A stretch of DNA of 64,000 bases from Lactarius indigo (lineage: Eukaryota > Basidiomycota > Agaricomycetes > Russulales > Russulaceae): assembly GCA_025766275.1 (NCBI GenBank), contig JAFKAC010000059.1, positions 62,001 through 126,000 on the forward strand, read 5' to 3'. This document shows, in pieces, positions 57,316 through 64,000 of the stretch. Under the pieces are notes generated by a model. The model was not told the origin of the DNA. It ran no database searches and saw only the letters and a program-made list of their open reading frames with translations. Numbering within the stretch: position 1 is the first letter of the stretch; every line of letters starts with the position of its first letter. A program made the position numbers and the translations under genes.

Positions 57316-60300
57316 TCATTTCAGGTTGTGAGCGTCGGCACTGGCATCAGTATCGAAGTTTTGGATAACGTGGGGCGGTCGTTGGCTTAGGGCGACGATG
57401 TCCGTGTCGGAATTCCGGGACTCGTGCGGTAAAGGCAGCGGTTCAACCTCAATTCCTCCGCCCGCATCGCCGTTTTCGACTGCCGCGTCATCCCCTGATT
57501 CAGAGACGCTTGAAAGTGGACCCTCCGCAGGTGGGAAAATCTGCTCTGCATGATAATCCGGGGGTATTGGCGCGGTCGCGGTCGCGGAAGCAGAAGCAGA
57601 AGCAGGATCTGAGGCGGGGACAGGATTAGACGGGTATGCCTGCGCGATAACTCCCGGCTCGGCGCTCTCTTCCACGGGCGTGTGGAAGCGCGTGCCTGGC
57701 GTAGAAAGCGAAAGCGGGCCCGAGTGTGACTGCTGGGGTATATATAGCCCGAGACCCTGCCCAGCTACCGTGGGGAGAGGTGTCGGAGGCCATGGGAGTG
57801 ATGACGAGCGGCTTCTTTCTGGAGGCGGCGTGGCGGGAGGTGAGGACCGAGGTGCGAAGAGATCGCGTCGCGGTGCATGCGCCAGCGAATTCGGCGACGA
57901 GGCGTGCGAAGAGTGCGGACGGCTCCGTGAGCCCGAGCCCTCTCTTCTCTGTACCACGACCACGGGTAAGGACGAAATACTAGTACCCTGTGCAGATTCC
58001 GACTCGGGGGTGATCGCCGTCTGGAGGCTTGTGCTGGCCTGCATGGGCGGCGCGAATGGCTCGAGCCTGGCAGCCAGCACGAACCCATACTCAGCGCTGC
58101 TATTGGAAGATGATGTCGATGACGACGACGACGACGACGACGAAGGAGATGGTGGCTGCGCAGCAGGAGTTGCTGCGCTTTCATCAAGTCTCTGTACCAC
58201 CGACGATCGCGCGCTGCCGTGCATGTCAGGAGAGGATGGGGACGGTGGCAATAAAGGAGACGTTGGAGCACTATCACGGGATTGCTGCTCCGCCCACGAT
58301 CCTGCGCTGCTGCGCCTGTTAGGAGGCGGCGGAGACGTTGGGGCATTCTCATAGTGTTCCCAAGTTTCCCACGATCCCAACCGCCTGTTGGAAGATGACA
58401 GAGAAGGTGTCCGGGCATGAAGAGTCGGAGGGTCGTCATAAAATCCCGACGCTGACCACCATCCCTCCATGTCGCGCCCGCCGGAAGATGAGGGAGAAGG
58501 TCGTCGGCCTGGAGAGGTCGAGGCGTCGTCATAAGGGTTCTGCGCCGGCAACGAACCCACGCGGTCGCGTCTGCTAGAAGTTGATGGAGACGGTGGCTGT
58601 GTGGTAATAGTCAGGGCTACGTCACGGAGTCTACTTGCAGCCCGCGATCCCATGCTGTCGCGGATGTTGGGGTCGGCGGGCTCCCGGGGGTGCTGTACTG
58701 TATCAATAAATTCGCCCTGTTCCGGCTCAACTGGCACGTCGATATAAGGTCCCTGCAGGCGGCCGCTTGGCGAATAGAGGGGCCGGGCTATCTTGTGAGC
58801 GCTATCCACCTCAGATTAGCACCCGCGCCACTAAACAAGTAACGTGCACTTACTTTCTCCTGCTGTCGCTCCGTACCAACTGGAAGAGGCCGATCTCCAG
58901 TGACTTTGCTGTAGAGTTTCGCGGGGAGGCGGGGCCTAATAGGCGTTGACTGGGGGCGTCTGGCTTGGATAGCGATGGTTGCGGATGGGTGGGGACAACG
59001 GCAAGAGAGTTACGAGATCCAGAAGGGGCCGGTAGCAGCAACGGCTTCCGAGAAGGCTGTGCTGCGGAAAACTGATAGTGAAGTAGCTTTCTTCTTATCC
59101 ACGCCTGAGAATTGTTGAGTGTGTCAGCCAAGTCCGGGCATGTGTCTTCGTATTCAAACAGTATTGATTGTGCCGACTGCCACAGGTTTGGCGTCCCCAG
59201 TCCCCGGACAGCCAAAGGTATGATCTTCTCTCCAATCTTGACGATGAACTGGTACACGGATCCAGAGAGATTGTCGATATCCCGGAACATCACGTCAATG
59301 TGCTGTTCCTTGAGGAACTTCAGGAGCCCAAGTAAACTTCTCTGGCTGCGTTCATTGAGCTTGCCTTGCAAGGTTCGTATCGGGATGGCGATTGTCTCCA
59401 AAGTTTCCAGTATCATTTTTTGATCAGCGTCGCTCCTCCTCGGGCCCTTGATAACATGCTTGATTAGCTGAATCACGTTAGCTACATGCCCCGACGCAAT
59501 AATTCTTGGCATGAGTTCTTTCATTGTAGCCGAGCTCCACTGGTCAAGGCATTCGGTGGCTTCGTCGACATAGGCGCTGAGAGGTAACTGGGAAGGTTCC
59601 AAAGGTCTCAGTGTCCTGTACAAAAGTTTGGCATGTAGCGAAAGATAAGCCAAGACGGAATCTAGCATCGACGACTCCCCGTTATCTGTCTCGTTGTGCC
59701 GCAATTCGACGTCGTCGTAGAGCCAAGCCTCAGGCGGGCACATGTTCTGTTCCCAGAGGTACCTCAACATCTTAAGGTCCGCTTTTTCGGCGTCCCAATT
59801 GAGGCACTGGGCTCGCTTGCTCTCCGGCTGTGGTGAGTTCATCCTCAGCGTCTCGATATGCGTTTGCGTGGATTGAGCCCAAACCGCGAGGAGGTCGTGG
59901 TTGATCTTCTCTTTGATCTTGTTCCTGACCCTGGCCCTTCGGCCGCTTCTACGCCCCTTGTCCCTTGTACTCTCGAGATATGCGAGAAGACGTTCTACCG
60001 TCACGAGCTTCTGTTTCGTATATGCGCCTAGTTCGTCGTAGTCCACCAAGAGTCTCCAAACGGCGACAGCAGCGGTACAACGCGCGTGCATCGAAATCAC
60101 CGAGTCGCCGACGGACCGGAGACTCATGGTGACATCGATCACCTTTTCCGGAAAACTGTAGCTCCATTTCCAAACGCAATGTGGATCGCCGTCCTGCAAC
60201 GTCACCCCCATGTCATCGGAGAACCAATTGGCGGTAAGAGCACGAAGGGCGCTCAGCCCGGAAACCGATTGGCGCCGGCGGATGTCTACGGAATCGTGCG

Positions 60301-61462
60301 CGGGTTCTACACAGTTGACCAACAGGTCCAAGATGTGGCGCGCTAGGTCTTTGCGCTTTACGAGCTCGTGCATGATGACGGGGGCCCCGACGATCTTTTC
60401 AGAGCGCATGAAACCCGCAATTCCTTCGATGAACGGCTCGCAGTCGCCACGATCTATGAGTGATGAAAGCGCCCACGAAAGCGAGGCGAGGTCTCGGTCC
60501 TGCGTCCCATCACGAGTCGCAGACGCGTACTGCTCGCGGCCACGGGAAAGACTGCGCGAGTCGACGACGATGGGCCAGCCCTCCACATTGACGAAGCTGA
60601 GTGGGCGAACGGCCTGCTTGATGTACCACAGCGCGCTGGAGAGGGGAGTGCGATAGGGACTTTGCAGGTCGTGCAGGGGGAACCAACTGAGAGCGAGGTA
60701 GAACGCCGCGATGACGATGAGGACGCAGAGCGATAAGAGCGAGAGCAAGCGGCTGGCTGGGGCGGCGATGTCGACCAAGCCGGCGATGAATAGGAACATA
60801 GCCAAATGCAAGAGCGCCAGCGCACCCTCGACGACGGCCTTCACGCCGGAGCGCTCGATTCCTTGCAGCAGGAACGCGCGGACGCGGGCACGCTGATGCG
60901 GTGCCGCGCGTCGGCCGAGGGCTTGGGTGTACTGGCGCGCCCATTGCTGGACCAAGGTCGCACATAACGCACTTAAGAGGCTGGAAAGCAGACTTGAGCA
61001 CCACAATGCGTTGGCGCGAAGTAAGGATGAGAGATTTGCCGGGGTGGGAGCGGGAGTGGTTCCAGGCGTTTGGTTTGACTGTGTCATGGTCATCTGTTGC
61101 AGGCTTCCGACTAGAAATGCAGTCACTACAGCAGAGAAAAGACCGGCCTAGGATTGCGCTAAGCTATGCATCGACATTGGGTTGTGAGACGTTGGCTGAC
61201 TTACAAAGATGAGCAGCCCATCCATATCAGCTTTCCAACTCTCTGCCAGTGCCTCGTCATGGCGCTCGCTTTCTGCCAGATAGACTGACCATAGCTTTCC
61301 AGAGCTTTCTACAGCATACCCAGTGGTTCGTGGACTAGGTGGGCCTGTTGACGCGGGGAACACAAGTGAGTGAAGACTGGAAAGATGCCGTGGGAAGCTT
61401 GAAATACCGTTTGGAGCTTCCGCGCCGTCCTTTGCAGCTTCGACGTCGACTGAGCGAACCAT
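57316..61462 (-). CDS. DUF6535-domain membrane protein, divergent copy D with long Ser/Pro tail
   Basis: Exons 61462-61205, 61147-58854 and 58801-57316 give 1345 aa. Exon 1 has SSGKLWSVYLAESERHDEAL and splices into the first helix (DGLLIF joined to AGLFSAVVTAFLV), the same intron position as copies A-C. Membrane region: LLSSLLSALCATLVQQWARQ, then MFLFIAGLVDIAA and LLSLCVLIVIAAFYLALSWF. A long soluble helical part follows. A GTAAGT donor at 58853, a CTAAT branch-like site and an acceptor at 58802 remove the stop at 58850 and join in phase to a 495-residue Ser/Pro-rich tail. Without that splice the protein would end after 851 aa. Too divergent from A-C to be a recent duplicate. Confidence 0.78.
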
Positions 61463-61802
61463 ATTTTCGGTTCGCGTCAAGAAATCAGTTGTAAGGAGAC
61501 CCGTACTTGGATGAGAGACGCCCGTCCAAGCTCTCTGCCCGATCCTTGACGGCGCTCAATCCCTGATAAAGACGTCTCTTCCATTTTCTGAGTTCTGTGG
61601 ACGCAAACTCGAATTAGGCTACGATATGCCACGCGGTACAAGCAAGTCGGATCACCGGACGCCAGTACTGTACCTGGAAACATGTAAAGCTGGTTCACAT
61701 GTCAAGACCTGGCCGTAACGGCTTGCATTGGATGCCAGTGGCCTAAGAGACTGCGCCCGCGATAGCACCGACCGGCGAGAGCTCTTCTTGCGACCTCCCA
61801 TC
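61463..61802. promoter_or_regulatory. divergent promoter, DUF6535-D / MocA oxidoreductase
   Basis: 340 bp between opposing ATG codons. No specific motif is claimed. Confidence 0.4.
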
Positions 61803-63379
61803 ATGGCCTCGCTCTATGGGTTTGTAAACCGGCTCTACGTTGTGCGTATGATGCCCAGTTTTTTGGTATGCTGTACTGATATTGACCCCTGACGAATCGT
61901 AGGTGTTCAACCCACCCGCCCCAAAAGAGCCCACCGCATCACCATTGCGGTTTGGGATCCTCGGTGCGGCGAGAATCGCACCTATTGCGCTGATTTTGCC
62001 CGTGAAGAGCCATCCAGATGCAGTGGTGGCGGCTGTTGCTGCGCGGGATCAAGAGCGTGCGGACGCTTTTGCGAAGAAGCACGGCATCCCGAAAGCCTAT
62101 GGTGGGTCGGAGGCGTATCAAAGTACGTTAACGACTTGTTCTATAGACACGTGGGGTGCTAATTTATATTACGAATCGCAGAGCTATTGGACGACCCCGA
62201 GATTGATGTCGTGTATAACCCGGTGCGTCATGCATCGCCTAATCGTGAATGGGTGACTTAGGGAGTTTATTACACAGTTGCCAAATGGCCTCCATTATGA
62301 ATGGACTATGAAAGCACTCGCAGCTGGAAAACATGTCCTGCTCGAAAAGCCAAGTGCTAATACGGCCGAAGAAACGCGCAAGATGTTCGCTTTCGCTCAG
62401 GAAAAAGGCCTCGTCCTATTGGAGGCATTCCACTACCGGTAGGCTGCACGGGATTTCATCGTTGGTGCGAATAATCGGTGCTCATTGTGGGAAGATTCCA
62501 TCCCGCAACACGTCGCATGAAAGCGATAATCGATAGCGGCGAGCTCGGCACGCTGACAAAGATTGAAGTCAATTTCGGCATCCCAGGTTTCTTCGTCAAG
62601 GACAGCGACATTCGGATGGAATATGACCTGGGTGGTGGCGCCATGATGGACATGGGATGTAAGCTTCACACTGCCTTCACCCGAGGATCTCACTGAGACG
62701 TTTCCCGCAGGCTATGTCATGTCCATCTCGCGCTATTTAGCAAATGCCGATCCGACAAAGGTTATCAGCGCAAATGCCGAAGTACTCCCGAAGTTCCCTC
62801 GAGTTGATATCAGCACAACCGCCACGCTTGCCTTTCCCACATCGGGAGGGAGCACCACCAACGGGTCCGCGGACGGCCTCACCGCGACCCTTTTGACGCA
62901 CTTCCGACTTCCACCTCTGTTGGGGTTCCTTCCACGTTTGCCGAATTTTTCTGTGCGTGTATCTGGGACGCGCGGCACTGTTGAGCTGAGCAACTTCCCT
63001 GCTCCATGGCTGCATCACAACATCACGGTTGAGAGCTCGGAACAGGAGGGTGGGCAATTGCGGAAGCGCACGGAGAAGCATTACGGGAACCTCGGGTGGA
63101 CAACGTGAGTATCTTCTCACCGTGGACCATCTGCCATCTGATTTGGACATGTGCGCAGATACCGCTACCAACTAGAGGCGTTCGTTGATAAGTTGCGCGG
63201 CCGAACGCCCGAGCACTGGTACGACGCCCAGGACTCTATCACCAACATGGAGTGGATAGAAGCCGTCTATAAAGAAGTCAGTCGCTTGTTTCTCCCTGGA
63301 CAGAGTGATCTCGGACTGATACTTGTATTCTCAGACCGGGCTCGGGTCCCGTCCTCCATCAACTGCCGAAGTGCCATAA
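61803..63379 (+). CDS. Gfo/Idh/MocA-family NAD(P)-dependent oxidoreductase
   Basis: Soluble dehydrogenase related to dimeric dihydrodiol dehydrogenase and fungal D-xylose dehydrogenases. Eight exons: 61803-61841, 61903-62122, 62182-62222, 62278-62438, 62495-62658, 62711-63104, 63159-63276, 63335-63379; 393 aa, phases consistent. The Rossmann motif is LRFGILGAARIAP; the conserved catalytic-site motif is AGKHVLLEKPSANTAEE (EKP). It is followed by VLLEAFHYRFHPATRRM and YDLGGGAMMDMGCYVMS, typical of the family. The C-terminal half has a beta-sheet domain (SGTRGTVELSNF). Substrate not known. The first exon (MASLYGFVNRLYV) is short but splices cleanly. Confidence 0.9.
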
Positions 63380-63601
63380 ATTTCCCACATCGGATCTTTT
63401 TCATCTTTTCTCACGCCAGGTTGTCGGTTATTGTTGCAATTACGTAATATTATAGTGAGGATCTGGTTGCGACGCCGGCCGCACTGTATTCAAGCACCCA
63501 TCTCATCTTACTCTTTGTTGCCCTCTTTTCCCCCTCCCTTTTCCTTCCGCTTTTCTCCTCCGTCCTCGACTCGTACGGCTCCCTTTTCTCCTTCCCTCGC
63601 A

Positions 63602-64000
63602 ATGAGCCACGCACCATTTCCTCCTAATAGAATGCCATCTAATGCCCCACCGCGACTTGCCTCTCACCCCTCCCATCATTCATGGCGTCAATTTGATGAA
63701 AAACCTACAGCCCTGAGCTCTCTCAGCTCGACTCTCAAGATGAGCCCAACCCGTGGCTGGCTGGCCAGCACCCCTCGGGATTCCGTGCACCACCATCATA
63801 AGAGTAGCAGCGATAAAGACGAGCGAAGAGGTTTACTACAGCAACATAATATCCTTGCCCATCTCAGGAAGGCGATGCGTAACATCCTCCGGTCTTCAGA
63901 AATCCTCCCTACCACTTCAATATCGCATCGAGGTAATAGTCCCAACAGCGCGCGACCGTCCCTCACCCCCCTTTCATCTCCGAGCCTCCCTGCCCTCCCG
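63602..64000 (+). CDS. unrecognised low-complexity protein, 5' part (cut by window edge)
   Basis: An ATG at 63602 opens a frame with no stop to the end of the window (133 codons). It is preceded by a pyrimidine-rich leader (63500-63598), as expected for a fungal promoter/5' UTR. The sequence is Ser/Pro/His-rich (MSHAPFPPNRMPSNAPP; VHHHHKSSSDKDERRGLL; LRKAMRNILRSSEILP). No domain recognised. Introns may be present and the last part could already be intronic. Confidence 0.5.
   Translation, partial: MSHAPFPPNRMPSNAPPRLASHPSHHSWRQFDEKPTALSSLSSTLKMSPTRGWLASTPRDSVHHHHKSSSDKDERRGLLQQHNILAHLRKAMRNILRSSEILPTTSISHRGNSPNSARPSLTPLSSPSLPALP

Noticed and set aside
57680..58354. 224-codon plus-strand frame (Cys/Asp-rich) and 255-codon minus frame over the tail of DUF6535 copy D
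   Set aside because: Shadows of the Ser/Pro-rich coding frame on the minus strand; the in-phase splice to the membrane domain supports that frame instead.

Overview
The window is nuclear DNA of a filamentous basidiomycete, most likely an Agaricomycete. Almost every gene is split by short introns of about 48-76 nt with GT-AG ends and CTAAC/CTAAT-like branch points. The gene set is fungal (squalene synthase, Vps10, Rpb7, Abp1, Tgs1, Shg1, sedolisin), and the DUF6535 membrane proteins are an Agaricomycete family. All exon models were spliced by hand and checked for phase, donor and acceptor; none was tested against transcripts.

Layout. 1-24.5 kb is a gene-dense housekeeping block: the 5' part of Abp1/drebrin-like (-, cut by the left edge), an auxin-efflux-carrier-type transporter (-), cytidine deaminase (-), two sedolisin relics, a membrane J-domain protein (+), the Tgs1 cap hypermethylase (-), tRNA-Ile(AAU) (-), an FAD/DAO oxidoreductase with a 15-nt microexon (+), an RCC1-repeat plus PHD-finger protein (+), squalene synthase Erg9 (-), the 16-exon Vps10 sorting receptor (+) and Rpb7 (-). 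25.5-27.4 kb holds a class-III PLP aminotransferase (-).

27.65-48.6 kb is an accessory region made of three diverged tandem units (about 6.6-8 kb each), each with one DUF6535 membrane-protein gene on the minus strand. Comparing units base by base exposes insertions: two 5'-truncated non-LTR retrotransposon (LINE) 3' ends with 14-bp target-site duplications (TSDs) in unit A only; a LINE-type element with an 11-bp TSD shared by A and B but absent from C; a 370-bp MITE with 39-bp perfect terminal inverted repeats inside that element in B; and 5'-truncated, intron-retaining Rpb7 pseudogene pieces in A and B. Unit C also carries a broken copy of a multi-pass membrane protein, with a 273-bp solo LTR at its stop codon; an intact paralogue lies at 49.2-50.7 kb.

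50.7-64 kb returns to ordinary genes: a sedolisin whose catalytic Asp codon reads Gly (-), a mitochondrial phosphate carrier (+), a Shg1/BOD1-like protein (+), a fourth, very different DUF6535 gene with a long Ser/Pro-rich tail (-), a Gfo/Idh/MocA oxidoreductase (+) and the start of an unrecognised gene cut by the right edge (+).

The housekeeping genes are functionally unrelated and share no operon logic. They are arranged in divergent and convergent pairs with short spacers (Erg9/Vps10, sedolisin/phosphate carrier and DUF6535-D/MocA divergent; J-protein/Tgs1, RCC1-PHD/Erg9 and Vps10/Rpb7 convergent). The most unusual part is the DUF6535 array, where the closest pair of paralogues changes along the gene, suggesting gene conversion.
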